64,000 nucleotides of DNA from Opisthorchis felineus (taxonomy: Eukaryota > Platyhelminthes > Trematoda > Opisthorchiida > Opisthorchiidae): NCBI GenBank assembly GCA_004794785.1, contig SJOL01006418.1, forward strand, positions 34,008 to 98,007, given 5' to 3'. This document shows, one piece after another, positions 21,716 to 35,400 of this stretch; the first letter of the stretch is position 1, and every line of letters starts with the position of its first letter. The notes under the pieces were generated by a model, which saw only the letters and a list, made by a program, of their open reading frames with translations, searched no databases and was not told where the DNA came from. The position numbers were made by a program, and so were the translations under genes.

Positions 21716-21786
21716 CCGAGGTCACTGCTCACACTACCAACACACTGCAATCCGCTGATGGTTTGGCGCTCAGTGGTGACGAAGAG
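21716..21786 (+). CDS. adducin, probable exon G
   Basis: The acceptor tattag-like site (AG 21714-21715) follows a pyrimidine-rich tract. The 71-nt exon enters in phase 1, completing an Ala codon, and leaves in phase 0, which is what the last exon needs. It encodes AEVTAHTTNTLQSADG and LALSGDEE, an acidic lead-in to the basic C-terminus as in other adducins. The donor (GTTGTT) is weak, the main reason for caution. Confidence 0.58.
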
Positions 21787-23879
21787 GTTGTTGTCCTTTT
21801 TGTTGTTACCTTATTTTCATTTGTATATGTGCTGTTTGTTATCTCTCCTTATTGCGTAGTTGTCTGAGGGCACGCCTTGCATGCTTACTTGCACGTGATA
21901 TCCGTCCAATTTTGCAGTGGCTGTTTCTGTCTCCAGCGGGCGATTGCTTAGTCGGTTGAGATAGCCCAGTCTGATAGGTTTATCCTGGGTTTCAGGCATC
22001 CTGTCATTGACTGGAGAATTTTTCTATAACCCATTTAACTTTAGTTCTAATTCTTTCGCGAAGTACATCAGTTCAACTTCTCTCTTTTTACTGATCATGA
22101 GGACAATCATTCTTATGCCGACAAGGGAACACGTGATTGGACCCAGTCAGTCGCTCTCGCAAACTAGGCTACTAACGTCTTGGCGTTATCTCTATTGACA
22201 GATTGTTGTTCTTGCATCATATAACGTTTTGCCCTCGCATCCAACTTCATCACTGCGATGTAATCAAGCTGGATATGCTTGCGCTACAGAGTCGGAGAAA
22301 AAAGTTATCCAACTTTTAGCGAAATACACTCATTTGCAAACAAATTTGGTTTTGCGAGAGACTCACCTGGAACCCAGCTGAATCTCTCGTTTGTGATGTT
22401 TCCAGGCAACTGAATGTGCTGCACCAGGCCGCCTCATGTTTCAGTTGCTACGAAATTCAAGATATCGAGATACATGTATATTCGTAATACCAACTTTTCC
22501 TATCAGGTCAGTCTGACCAGTTTGAACATAGTTCTTGAGTGAAGGCAGCATCCAAATACAATTCACTTATTCTGAAGGCGCATAAGACCCTGCATGTCCC
22601 TGTCAGATCCTCGAAACTACTGAATAAAATCCGGACTTGAACCCCTTCACCTCAACATTATGTGAAGTTTGTTGAGTTTACCGTGTGAAATGTTAACAAA
22701 AACACCGAAAAAATATCGTGTGGTAGCCCTATTATTTCTCCATGTATGTTTTCAAAACCAAATCATTCTGTCAATCAACCAGTCCCTAACAAGAAATGTT
22801 AGGGACGAAAACAACCCTAACCTGGTCTTGATAGAACGGCGGACAACTTAAGCATGAATCGACCAGAAGTTCCAAGATCCCCCGAGTCTAATGCTGCAAC
22901 ACCGTGAGAAAGCTGTTGTCATCGATAAGCAGTTTGAATGCGTCCAATAAATTGTGTATTCCAGCAGTATGTGTTTTTACAAATTGGGAATAATTTAAAA
23001 CTGTCTCGGGTATCGTTGACCATATCCATACTATATTAGGTTGTGCGAAAATAGCTGTGCAGGACAGGTGGTCTTTCGTCATTAGAAGCACATTCTGTGG
23101 GATCCCCTCGGTTTGTATATCGTTTTTTTCTTAAAAAAGCATTCGATGTACCTATCGTATACCGGATGTGCTATGTCCAACGTTTCGAATATCGATCACT
23201 GTTTCAGAGATGTCGGCGGTCAGTCGTTATCAGGTGTCTGAAACATAAACTGCAGAGCCATGTGCCTTACTGTAGCCGCACCGTTGATGCCACGTCGACG
23301 TTTACTAAGCTAACCGTAACATTACCCATTCTAGAGGTAATCTCATTTTGTGCTAAGCCGCTGATACTGATATCACTACCTAAGTAAATGAGTTTCTCGA
23401 CTGTTAATCGTGTCTGATCGTCAGCCAGTTCCCTGTCTTGAAGGAGCTAGAAACTCTCGATTTGCCTACTGATTTTGTGGGGAGCTCTGTTCCTCTTTGC
23501 AGCTATCGTATTCTATGTGCTGCTGAACTTTTTCTATTTTTGGGATACACTTGTTTTGCAGACTTATCTAGGTTATAGGCATTTCAAGTCACGATTCCCC
23601 GAAGGGCGTGGGCTTCGTGAACCTCACGTTATATGCAACTTTTGGCGGGGTTTATCTCTTTTTTCACCGTGGACTCTCGTTTCCAGTTCTTAATTAGTAC
23701 ACCTCATTTAACCCCATCCGGTTACCGAAATGGGCATGGAGACTAGTTCCCAAAGTACCCCTTTTGTTTGGAGTAGCTTACCGACTGGCTTTATTCATTG
23801 CCAGATTATCTGGACTCCGGTTCCATGTCTTATTGCTTAGACGTCATCCCGTCTATAACCTTATCCCATTGTTTTCTAG
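21787..23879 (+). other. last adducin intron
   Basis: This intron of 2.1 kb holds a repeat module at 22312-22485 shared with the hammerhead-bearing elements. There is otherwise nothing recognised. It ends in the acceptor ttgttttctag (AG 23878-23879). Confidence 0.6.
22312..22485 (+). repeat. hammerhead-element flank module
   Basis: The left part (aaatacactcatttgcaa.., gcgagagactca.., ctgaatctctcgttt) matches 48010-48085, which leads straight into a hammerhead. The right part (22417-22468, ggccgcctcatgtttcagtt) is the arm found inverted at 14104-14347 and 60310-60453. No ribozyme core remains in this copy. Confidence 0.6.
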
Positions 23880-23957
23880 AAATCAAAAAGTGAAAAGAAA
23901 GTCAGGAAGAAGGGAAGTTTCCGTATCCCGTCATTCTCCAGGAAGAAAAAGCACTAG
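23880..23957 (+). CDS. adducin, last exon: MARCKS-related C-terminus and stop
   Basis: In phase 0 the exon encodes KSKSEKKVR, KKGSFRIPSFSRKKKH and a TAG stop at 23955-23957. This is the adducin MARCKS-related peptide (KKKKKFRTPSFLKKSKKK in vertebrates), a basic segment with a central Ser that in known adducins binds calmodulin, is phosphorylated by PKC and is needed for actin capping and spectrin recruitment. The PSF serine and both basic flanks are conserved. A second frame starting at 23881 stays open to 24042 (see findings). Confidence 0.9.
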   Translation, partial: KSKSEKKVRKKGSFRIPSFSRKKKH

Positions 23958-25290
23958 TCGCCGCATAGACTCCCCCATGTCCGCCTTGCTTCAGTACAGC
24001 AAGTCATCACTCCGATCTAGTTTGTTCTCGCCAACGGAATGATCTGTTTGTGTAATTCAACCCCACTCCATTATTTCGCGATTCGTTTGTGTTCCCCAAT
24101 CCTCCCTAAAGCTGCATAAATCTATTTTTCATACTTGTCTCCTGAGCCCTCAGTGTGTTACGTGCACTTGTCAGGTTCCATTCTATAAGGGTAATTTTGT
24201 TTCTCTCTTTTGGCGTATCTGTTGACTCTAATTGTTGGATCTACCGATCGTTACGATTCATCTCTACTATGGATCGGTTCGTGTCTACTCCGCAAGCGCC
24301 TGCATCAAGCTGTCCTTTCATCGTATCGCTTGCAGTGGGCCGAATACCCGTGTGCACTTGTCACCTCACTGTTTTGTGTTTCTGTCATTTCGAAGTAGTT
24401 CTTCCGGTACCAGTGTTCTCACGTTTGAATTTCGGTCTCCCTGGGTTTGGATGATTCCAATTGATGTTTTCCCATTCTTCTTGATTGTTGCTTTCAATAA
24501 TTCATGTACTCGGTTTCCTACTCAGCCTCTGCCACCACAGGTGTTTTTCCAAGTTCCTCGGTTCCTCCACTTTGTCAGCTGCTTTTATGTGAACTGTTGC
24601 CCATGGATTTTCGGAACCCTGCCATCTGCTTCGCTCACGTCCTGCACTTATTTTGCTTTTGATGACGCCTATCCTATCCTCAGTGTTTAGTACGAGCCCC
24701 GAACACTATTCTATCTAGAAAGCTGTACTATTATCGTTCGTTGCTTTTCCACACCCAGTGATTCTTTTTGGCCTACCTGTTATTTCCACTTGTGTTAGGT
24801 ATCTTGAATTAATGACTGAGCCTCTTGCAACTCGGCACCCGTATTGTTTTCACTGTCACCCGAACATTACAGGTTCATGCTTCAGCCAGCTAGACAGCTG
24901 ATTCATCTTATTTGGCCCATATTCTTTGTGTTTTACACCTCATTGTCAAGATCCGTCGAATGACGTCGATGGGTTAACCTTTTTCTAGTGTTTGCCTTCC
25001 GTCTGATTAACTCCTATGTGATGATCAACGTGTGTGTTCGGTTCGTCGGCCTAGCTGCATTTTATTCAGGCTGAAGAACAGCAGAGGTCATTCTATTTGT
25101 CACTGTCGCCACTGCTTTCGGAACATGTTTTCGTGCTTTGCTGCCGCTTTTGCCTCGCGTCACGTTGTCCACTACATGCATTGTATTTCGAACTGTTCGT
25201 TCATTTGTTTTACTTCCGTTTTTGGGTATCGCAGTGGTGATAATCCAACGGGAAATGTTTCTCTTCATTTTAGTGCTGAATAAACCAAGA
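23958..25290 (+). other. probable adducin 3'UTR
   Basis: This pyrimidine-rich sequence follows the stop. The first canonical AATAAA that I find is at 25279-25284, and another is at 25555-25560. ORFs of 80-150 codons occur because of low stop density in the T/C-rich strand and match nothing I know. Confidence 0.4.
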
Positions 25291-25868
25291 TATTCTCTTT
25301 CACTGTGTTGAGATGATTTGTTCTCGGTTTTCACTTATGTGATTAGAAGGCCTATCTTCTAAGCGTAGGGAAGGAAACTCCGGTCTTGATTTCCTTCACA
25401 CAGGTCTGGCGGTTGATTTCGTTCGTTTTAGTGGGACACACCGATTTTCACGTAAGGGACGAATCTGTCCAAAGAAACAGCTTTATGGATAAAGTGCGGT
25501 AATTGTTGCACAGTTGTGGAGTAGAAATGTGAGGATTTGTGCTAAAACTCTCAGAATAAATTAACTGTCACCTAAGCAAGTCGTATACATCTACCTCGAG
25601 GAGTCCATCGCGAACAACAGTGCGCTCTCAGATAGCTGATTGGGCTAACATCGTTTCAGGGTACTATGCACTATTAGGCAAGAAATGATCATTGTACACG
25701 CTGAGTGGTTCACAGCCAGCGAATTTCTATGGAACATAGGCGACAGTTACCTAGACAAGTGATGTACTGGGACAATGCAAAATGCGAGAAGAGTGGTTAT
25801 AATGCTTTTTAGCCACTCTGAAAGTTTACTATTTATCTTGCTAATTATTTTCACTTTATAGTTATTTA

Positions 25869-26046
25869 AAAAATCATTCAGCTGTAACACTCTTTCGGTG
25901 CCTAGCTGCCATGCCACCTGAAGGAAGCACGAGGGCTGGGATGCTGCCAGTTTGCCCAAGCCTAGACGAGAAGTCGAGGTACAGAGTTTGGGTTCGAACT
26001 ACGGACCTTCCAGTCAGTAGATTCGCGCTCTAGTCCCTGAGCTACT
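25869..26046 (-). mobile_element. tRNA-derived SINE, copy 4
   Basis: On the minus strand it has a tRNA-like head (A-box region 26027-26045 mutated, B box AGTTCGAACCC about 25987-25998), body with TCTAGGCTTGGGCAAACTGGCA, and tail CAGCTGAATGATTTTTT. It is close to copies 1 and 2 in sequence and length. Confidence 0.82.
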
Positions 26047-28454
26047 AACCTTCATTAGAAGGAGGTATTCCCAAGGTTTGTCATTAGGATTTGTGTTCGT
26101 CTATTTTCGTAGGTGTGCACAAGGCTTACACTTCTCGGGTCTTGGGTTTGACGTACACATGCCTCTGAATGTTTTTTATCGTTTTGGGTGGAGTTCCAAA
26201 ATTTGAATCGATGGGCCTTTGATAGGATGGATTATCGAGTGACTTGATCCTACTGTCACCATGTTTTATGCTACGCTGTCATAGTCTCCCTGTACATTTG
26301 CTGCAGTTCGGGATCGCGGAGTGACCCTTGGTACATGTATTATTTGTGGGTGAAATGCGAGAAACGCCATTTCTTGAACCGTTCCCAAAGCACCAAATTT
26401 TCCGTTAGAGTCACCGAATGAGATGAGCAGGGCACAGAGGTACTCCAATGAACGTACATCACGGGAACTTATCGGTGTTTTATTTCCTCAAGAGGCACCA
26501 GCGTGAGTCATGTTTCAGAGGGTTGAGGTGCAAACGACAACTACGGGATGCGTTGCTTAGCTTTTTTAGTCAGCCGTTGTCAGCCTAGGATGAGTGAGCG
26601 GTCCAGAGGCTTCTGAAGTGACGTATCGATTGAATTGGGTGCTGCTTACCATGACGGTTGATGTCACTGGTTCACTGCTAAACCGACTAGACAGTGTACG
26701 GCACTGATGCAAATGACGTAGGGTCTATGAATTGTGTTAGGTTGGCAGTGTATGTTCGACACACCACTAGGGGTCGTTCATCTATGTTCGGTGACGAACA
26801 TGGGAGACTTGGTGCAACTGACTGGAAATCTAGCCTGGCTTTCCAGCGCTTTTGAATGAGGTTTTGTGAGAGTATTTCCGTGCTCTAGAATATTAGTTGG
26901 ATGACCAAAATGTCTTATCGGTCGGACCTGACAATCGCCTTCTAATTTGCCTGTCAGATTTTGATGTTTTGCTAAAAACAGGTGGCTATCTGTGTTTGTG
27001 TTATAGCAAGTCACCGGCACAGCCAGTAACTAAGTTGGGTGGTGAAGATCTCGTTTAAATGGTTGATTCCTAATTCCCATCATCGTCATGGTCAACATGG
27101 GTCGCTGTGATTCTTGTTTGAGTGCCTTTATCCTAATACGTTGGATGCGAGTATTCGCATTTATTGATTCTCTCGTTATTCTAGTCGGGTCTGTTAACTT
27201 TACCCGTACTTATTCATTTCTTCAGGCTTTTATTAGGCTGCAAGTCAAGCTGACATATTCGCACTATCTATACTGGAGCGACTACCAGAGAGACTTTCTT
27301 CCAGCCACTGTCATCTCATCGTGTACTTTGCGCTATAAGTATGCAAGTAGTTCCTTGGGTGAGCGCACCGGAATCACTGTTTAACACGACCTCTTATCAG
27401 CTGAATGTTATTCACTTTCAACGTTCGGCTAATGTAGCCGGTGTGGGCGAGCATAGCTCATCAAAATGGAGCAGTTTTGAGGCCCCAGTTATCTTCCTGA
27501 GGAAGTTTCCCGAAAGTCTCGGAGTTGACTTCCAAAGTAATGCCCTGGGGTTTGGCTGGATAAGCTTTAATGACACCGGAACACTAATAATCAACAAGGT
27601 AGCAGCATTTCTGAGTGCAACTGACTATCGGAACTGGATCGGCACCGTCAGGTAAGACCAAGTCGAAGGCTGATCTGCCATTCATTCAGTAGCCGTTACC
27701 TTCACAGGCCCTGAGTTCGCATTCATCTTAGCGACCGCAATGTGACACTGAGATCATCTGGCCATATCTGGAGAATTCAAGTGACGAGGAATTGCTTTTC
27801 GTTGGAGCGTTCTGTCGTGAAGTTTCTCATTAATGTAGATTCAGTGGTAGATTCAGGTCTGTTAGGGGGCTAGCACAACCTAATTATGTTGTCCCTTAAG
27901 GTCCGGTTCAATGGGAGTTTTCTTACACAATTTTAGTGGGATTTCGATTACGGCGTGTTCCAGGAGTATGCACCAGTGGTTCATAGTGAGCTCTTCCGTT
28001 TTATCCACCGAGTGTAATGCTTCCCGTAGAAAACATCGGACTTCAAGGTTATTTTGCCTTGAATTGTCCCACTTACCATGGTGTGTAACATTCCGGTTCC
28101 CTAGAATTTCGCATGTCTTGAGGATGCAGCTTGTCAGTCGACTATGTCCTGGATTCAGATTGTTCGCATTTGCGCTAGACTTGATACGCGTTTACTCAAT
28201 TGCAATGTGCACCTAATTTGGAAGCTTAATAATATTGAAGGAGGCGAACTCATGGGGCGAAGTAGATATGAAACCGACCGAATTGGATCGAGTTTACAGG
28301 ACTGTCCGTCAATTCTACCCTCAAGACACTAACAGCTAAATTGGGAATGCTATGTAGCGTACATAATCTTTTTACACTGCTAGACAAAAAAATTGGCTAT
28401 TTTTGAACTACCCTACTCGCAGTTAGCTAAAATTGATTGGAACTCTTGGTTGGA
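26047..28454. other. no gene recognised
   Basis: An ORF of 104 codons on the + strand (27341-27655) ends just after a donor-like caggtaaga, which could hint at an exon. Its peptide resembles nothing I know and a matching acceptor is not evident. No repeats from elsewhere in the window are seen. Confidence 0.4.
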
Positions 28455-28512
28455 AGTAGTCAGGGTTCGAATCTTTCGACCAGGATGCGTCGTTTCCATC
28501 GAGCTATCAGAC
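28455..28512 (-). repeat. tRNA-like fragment, possible SINE head
   Basis: The minus strand has an A-box-like TAGCTCGATGG (complement about 28495-28507) and a B-box match GATTCGAACCC (28463-28473) at tRNA-like spacing. Acceptor-stem pairing of a true tRNA is not evident. Confidence 0.35.
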
Positions 28513-29342
28513 ATCCTTGTAATAAAATGCCCCGTGTGCAGGAGATGAGGAAGCCAGTGGTAATAAGGTTTTGACGAATTGTCTGCCATCAGGCAGTACC
28601 ATCAGCAAGCCCCAAACATGGGTCGAAAGTGCAATACATGAAGCTGCGATCAATCGTCTGCAGTTATTCCTGTTGAATCCAACAACAACGTATTTATTTA
28701 ATTATTCTGGTGTAAACTGGCCCTAGTGCTCTACTTTTCTGTTGGCAAGACATTCAGACAGTGGCTACGGCAGAAACATTGTTACAAAGTTATAAATAGG
28801 CCCCAGTAACTTCGTCGGTAATGTGCTTTTCTGGTTTGTGGTGAAAATTCCGTTTCAATTCACATAATGCTAGGTGAGCCAAGTTATCCATAGCACATAC
28901 TGACGCACACTGACCACATGCTTCCAAATACTCGTAACCATTCGCAGCAAATTCCATTTCAAAAATACGTTTCAGTTTGTGGCATTTACAGAGTAACTTT
29001 TTTTGCGCACTGTCTGATCCACATAACTGAACCGAATCGATCGAAGTTATCATTTGATTTTAGATATCCTCGTCTAGATAAGACTGGAGGAATTTTGGGG
29101 ACTAGTACCATCGGATGGGCGTCCGAAAGGGCGAAGTTGATAGTGGATTTTCCGCGGGTTTACATCGATCCTATAGACGATATTATATCAGGAAGACCTG
29201 AACATCGTTCCAACTGGAATGTCAGGCGGTAGCACATTCCAGGGAGATTCAGCTAGGATTCGTTCGTTCACATCAACTTAATCTTCAACTGTGCCCATAA
29301 AGCCACCTGCGTAAAACTTGATGATTAAGCGAGAAATAGGAG

Positions 29343-29412
29343 TGATGGAAACTCAACGACTATGCCTACCTGATAATCCCCAAAAGGGCTAATCTGGTGG
29401 TGAGTTTTAGAA
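29343..29412 (+). ncRNA. hammerhead-ribozyme repeat, copy 3 (decayed)
   Basis: GGAAACTC (29348-29355) pairs with GAGTTTT (29402-29408). CTGATAA (29370-29376) and a clear helix II CCCC-AAAA-GGG follow. GAAAC has become TAATC and the GTC cleavage site is lost, so this copy should be inactive. Confidence 0.55.
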
Positions 29413-32400
29413 GAGTTCTCATCAACCATACACAGTTTCCTGTCAAAAGATACAACGGTTTTCCTCATGTGGTTGCTGTGGTGAGATTGTGAATATGTGG
29501 GGAGCACAGACACCTTGTCAAGCTCGCAGACAAGATCTCTGTCAGATGTAGGTGGGTGGCAGATTCTACCGTTCTCTAGTTTTAAAAAAGGATGAGCTAA
29601 TTACAACTGGCTTTCTAATTCAATGTTATTTTTGCACTACGTTACTGGATTTCAGTCATATCAATTGTGCAGTGTAATCAAACGACTATGTCTGACGCAG
29701 TTACACACCACTACCTCCGGGTGGATTGAGCCAGAAACAATACCTGGAAATTCCTGTATGCATATTCTTATTGACTACATTTTTTTGGGAAACCTGACAT
29801 CAGAGTTGCCGAAGACTCCGGGCTGAAGTCGTCTCACTTTATTAACCAGCAAGTTCACCATGGCCTACCATGTCTGTTGCCAGTTCCGGTAACATAGTTG
29901 GTGATTGGTTTTTGTTGCAACCAAAACATCACCACGGTCGCTTGACACTGATACGCTGACTGGTCATCATACGTTCGCAACCATATTCCTTAGTTTATCC
30001 AACATAGGGATGACCATAAGCCGTGCATCATTGCCTGGGTTACCTCACTTTGTCCACAGATCGGAACCTTACTACGCTCTGTAATTTGTTATTCGGTCTT
30101 TTAGACAACTCAACACTTCCTACAGTCCACGTCCGTGCACGAAACGGGTTCACTCAGTACTCGTTTTTTTAAAATTCATTTGTTCAAATAACGGACCATA
30201 AGACAAATATCTGCCGAGAAGATACATGGTGTGGTCCGAGGAACTTCAACTAACTACACGTGGTTTATTTCTACCGGTCTACGCACTCGGTACACACGGT
30301 CAATTCTCTAGGGCATAGATCGGTACAAATTCAGACTGTCTAGGTGATTATATGAGAACCGTGAAGCCAATGGCCTGCATAGAATAAAAATAACATCCCA
30401 CCTTTAAGAGTGCCAAAAGAACGGCGAAAGACACCATAGGCTACAGCACATGTGTACCTTAGCTCTAGGTGAGGAAGTCACCTGATACAAGTGAATGCAG
30501 CGCGGCGGACAAGAGGTTTTCACCTCAATGGCCGTATAAATAAGGTAACTGCAATTTCAACCAAGCAGCTTCATTTGGATAACCTACAGTCAAACAAGCT
30601 GAAGGATATGGCTGAAAATTTGACTGTTCATGCAGCTCGCATTTTAGAGCGGCATGAAGAAGACCAATATGCTTTCCACGTGGAAACAATGCACCAGGAT
30701 GTTGATCTTCGAAGATTCGTAATACTTTGCCAGTACTATCCAAAATCAGCAAGGTCATAACGGTTGAAAACTTGTGGCTTATTTTGGGGTATGCAACTGT
30801 GGCTCCGTAATTGCAACGTATCGTCAGATCTACAGATGAACATTCAACCTGCTCATAGTCAATGATAGCTAAGCCGAAGCAGTGGGTGCCGTTGCAAGAA
30901 CCTATGTAATCTGCCTTATATGTGCGGAAGCTTTCGACTACAATCACCGCCATCACATCCTGTTTTTGAAACCCCAGGTTTATGGCAGCTATGGTCGAGA
31001 GGAAGCACGAAGTTTCCCTGTAAGTCGCCGTCAGTTGTGGGAGAGCCCCTTTCACTTCATGGATCGGTTCTGAGTCCCCGACTGTGCTCACTCTTCATTA
31101 ACGAAAGCCCTTCGACTCATAATCTTGAAAATTTAAAAGACGAAAACAAAAGTGCTTTGCAGACGACTATTGCCAGTACCCAGGCGATCACACATTCGGA
31201 AACCCTAGTTCTGCAGTGACTTAAGATGTGGACAGATGGAGTGTTTTATGCGACCCCAAGACAAATCTGTTCCTGTCCATCACATAATGAATCATCACAT
31301 CGGATCATGTTCTTAGGCATGTACTTAAGACTCGATTCTGAGGTTGAGGCTGGGTCGTCAAACTAACTTCTTCTTGAGTAAGTCCATTTTGAATTATGAC
31401 GCCTGAATGTGGAGTTTCAGCTTCAACATTTGCTGTTTCAAAGAAGCGACTTCATATTTATTAAAGTCTTAGTATCAGCTGTAGCTTCTTTTCCCCAGCT
31501 GTTTGTGCGCTGACGTGAAAATCCGGTGTGAATTTTAAATTTTCTCCACTTACTTCTTACCACCGAAATGGAGAAAGTTTGGGGAGCGTTATGCAATGTG
31601 CCCATCCATATATCGTAGCCCACTCAAAACCATGTAACTGCCCCGGATGAAGGGGTTCCAGCAAGCCAAAATTTCTACCATAGGATTCGTCCTAGCAAGC
31701 CAAAGAACCCCTAGACTGCCTTATGTTAAGTATTTCCTACAGTATGAAATATATTTTGACTTTCTTCTAGAATGCGCATGTCTATCAATCACATTTAGTT
31801 TTGGCTGTCCATCAAACATGAGAGCCAAGCGGAAACCTTCTACTGGTGAAGGGTAGCAAGCTGATCCATGCATACACCTGACTCCTGTCTCAATCAAACC
31901 AATAACCAAGAAATCAATGCACATTCCTTCGTGAGTAATACTAAACTCGATCAGTATCTGCTGTCATTGTGGAGAGTTCATGGATAAAGAAGGTTATTAG
32001 ATGATTGCCAAGTAGTCTTGCATTTCTCAACTGCCCGGTGAAAAGGACACTTCTAGCAGAACCATCGCAAATAGTATTTCTTGAACCCCCGGACATGCAA
32101 TAGACCCCGGGAGAACAAAACTTGTTTGGAGGTCGAGAAACTTACCACTGTGGAGATTAGAGGAGAATTCAAGTTGACAGCAGACTCCAGAATCCTCTCC
32201 AAGCCATAACATACCAAAGGCCATGCAATGTCATAATGGCTGATATGAGAACCACAGTGGAGGCTAAAAACGTCTTCACCCAGTAGACGTTGCTTCCGAA
32301 TATTGCGGACCGAAAAGATAAAGAATATTGTCTGCCAAGCGAACCATTATTTTCTCTACTAAATTCCAAAGTTTCCCTTATAATGGGTGCCACTCTGCCG

Positions 32401-35400
32401 GTAGATTCATCCACCACAATAAGTGACACTGAAGCCTTGTTCCAAGGTGCAGATAAGAAACTGAAATGGTGAATTGTTGATCCCTTTTCACAATTTTCGA
32501 AGAAATGAGCGTAAAACAAGTCGGGAAGCGCATGCATTTTCAGTCAGACCGGCCCAGGAAACGAATGAATTCAGAGCCGTAATTCGTGTTCAGAAATAAA
32601 TCTTCGCAAGGGAGTAGTTTTCTCCTCCGCTAAGAGACTCATTCATTATTGGAAGGCTTGGGTTCCCTTTTCACGATAGAACAGTGGCTCATCTGAGTGT
32701 GGCCTCTAAGACAAGGTTAATTAATGGATCAGTTTGGTGTTTTATCTTATTCCGTGTCCTGTGTAATCCTCACTTATGATCATTTCCATTTGACGTTACT
32801 GGTCACTAACACTGATTGGTTTGCATATGCAACTACAGTCAGTTGCTTTTTTGTTCTGCTTGTCGGTCTGCTGGTTGAGTTTGGCAGCTAGATTGTAAAC
32901 GTTTCACCACCAATCGAGTTAACATCATTAGTGCGGGGTTGGAAGACTCATTCTTCATTCTTAAGGGGCGACATGACTTATCTGTGAGTAATTTCGACCA
33001 AGTACTAAGATACACACAGAGCTGGATGAAAAATCGCGCGGATTTCCGAACAGTTCTATGACTGCATACTTTACTCGACAGCTCCATTGAGGGTCTTTTG
33101 CTACCCAATTAGGTCGAACAACATCTGCTCTTTAGAGCACGGTCAAGCCATTCAGTCGTTTCAACCCAGAATATTCGGTGACTTCGTATCTTAACTTCTA
33201 TGTCTGTTTCAGGTCATGGTGACACAAATACAGTGAACTTTGGAATTGAGCGTTCATAGACATACAGTGCGGCGCTTACGTTCCCAGATGCTCCAAGTAG
33301 CTGTACGAAGGAATCCAAATAATAGTACTCTCCCCAGAAAAGAACACCATCAAGTAGCTCCAAATGTCTCTTCAAATGTCTGTCGTGCAAGATGGACCGT
33401 AAGTACCCCATCGTACATTTTCCACGCTGGATAAGGAACTGGAATTTCTGTTCCAGTGTTTTGAACTCTTCGTGGCTGGTTGAGGCTTTTTGTTTGGTTT
33501 CATTAAATGCTCCAGGCATTCAATAATCTACCCCATGCGCTATTGACATGTACTAGTGGAAAATGGTGAACCTGTGTGACAGCTGTCAGCCTCCATAATC
33601 TAGGCCAGTACAAACTACCGTTCCTCCTGCCTAGTGAAACTTGAAAAAATTGCCACCACAATTTGTGCTCCGAAAACAACGAAGACAATTATAGTTACTG
33701 AGAAATTCGGCCTTATTACATCAAGTCGGCTTTAGAACGTAAACTGTTTCGATGAATTGCAATGTGCGCCAAGTCCAGTCAGTTCCATCAACGACGTAAC
33801 TAGTGATTAGGCGGGCGAGCGTGTTAACCATGTTTAACGGTGGTTTTAACCCGTTGGATAAAATTCACCCGGAACTATAGCCTGAACTCGTTTGGTTCGT
33901 CAGTTAAAGTGTTGCAATTTCGTGATTTTAAATGCCCGTACATAGTCTTGGTTAAGCCGGAAAAGTTTTCAGGTTTCATTTATGAAGATATCACGAGGTA
34001 AAATTCATCCCGTACGTTCCCAACATGTGCTCGTAAACCCAAAACATCAGTCGAAGCCTTTGACTTTCACATTATGGATGGGTAGTTAACCACTCGGGAA
34101 TTCACACGCGAGCAGCCGTTAGCGATGGCTCTGCAGCAAGTCATATCGGGACACCACACCGCAGACAATATATCGTGAGATCTTTCACTCACAGAACACT
34201 GGAACCCAGGACTATAAACCGCGTTTGCTACATCCCAGGGCACTACATCTTTGTGAAAATTCCACCCGAACACTTTACCTGGAGACTATACAGAAATTAA
34301 CTGGAAGATTCTTCTGTTAGCATCGCACCCTCAGCCATAGTATGTGTGCGCCACTTCCAAATTTCTAGTCACGGGAGCTCAGCAAATCCAGGGATACATG
34401 AAATGCCATGTGAATTAGCCATACCATCACGTGACCTCGATCAGTGTGCGTAGAACTGGCTGTTTGTGAAACAAAGTTCAAATTCACTTTCAGACGCTGT
34501 GAGCGTGCCATAAAATGTTCGGTCAGTAAGGTTGTTTCGGCTTCCTGTTTATGTCTCTTCACGCTGCAACAAAGGCGGCATCAAAGGCGGAGCATTCTTG
34601 TAAGATTCTGAATGAAGGAAGCTTTTGGCCTGCAGTGATAAACGGAAGCTTCACGAAAGAGAACTTATCAGTGACGGTTTTGATCTAAGTTTTTGCATTG
34701 TACTGTCCATATTAATACCGCTCCTGGGCGGAGAAGGCGGTTTGCCAATATTAATAATGCTTGGGGTAGGCTGAAATTTCGAATCTTCGACGAAACGCAC
34801 CATATCTGGTGAAAGGCACACTTAAAACACAAACGAAGGTTGTCATTTATAAAAGTCGCTTCAGTACTGAACGGCTTAAGTCCAAGTTCAGACTCAACCG
34901 AACACTAGGTTGTTCTTAATTAGTCCTTCTCATATGCTTCTCAATGCTTGTTTTCCTAATAGAGTACTTTGGACAAACGTATGCTAAATGAAATTGTATG
35001 ATGGATACAACATAAGTATGTGGACCGTGCTATGCAAAAAGAAGCGCCTCTAGTCGAGTCGTCCGTTTTTGAGTTTACAGTCAAGTCAGCGGCAAGAGAG
35101 CGATATAAAATGAAAAAGGTCTTACCAACCGCGTTTTTGGATGGTAGCTGAGGTTTACCAGTCGATGTGTTTGGCACTATGCCTAATTTTCCACTCACGC
35201 TAAATCTATTTATCTGCTTTTCCCATAAAAATGACAGCTAGTGTTTGCTTAGTCCCACAAAACTGATAACGTCCGACAGATTAGCATGAACGATAGAGTC
35301 GGACACTCATGTGTGGTTTCCTGTAATTTTGTCTGTACGTAATTGGCGTTTTCCATCTAATCATTACGTCACTGCACTGTAAGTTGACGCATACAGAAAG

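Noticed and set aside
27341..27655. 104-codon + strand ORF ending at a donor-like site
   Set aside because: No convincing acceptor and no homology I can recognise; kept only as a note.
30525..31091. 188-codon minus-strand ORF, the longest complete one
   Set aside because: A length of this order is expected about once by chance in 64 kb, the overlapping + strand is also open, and I see no family motif.
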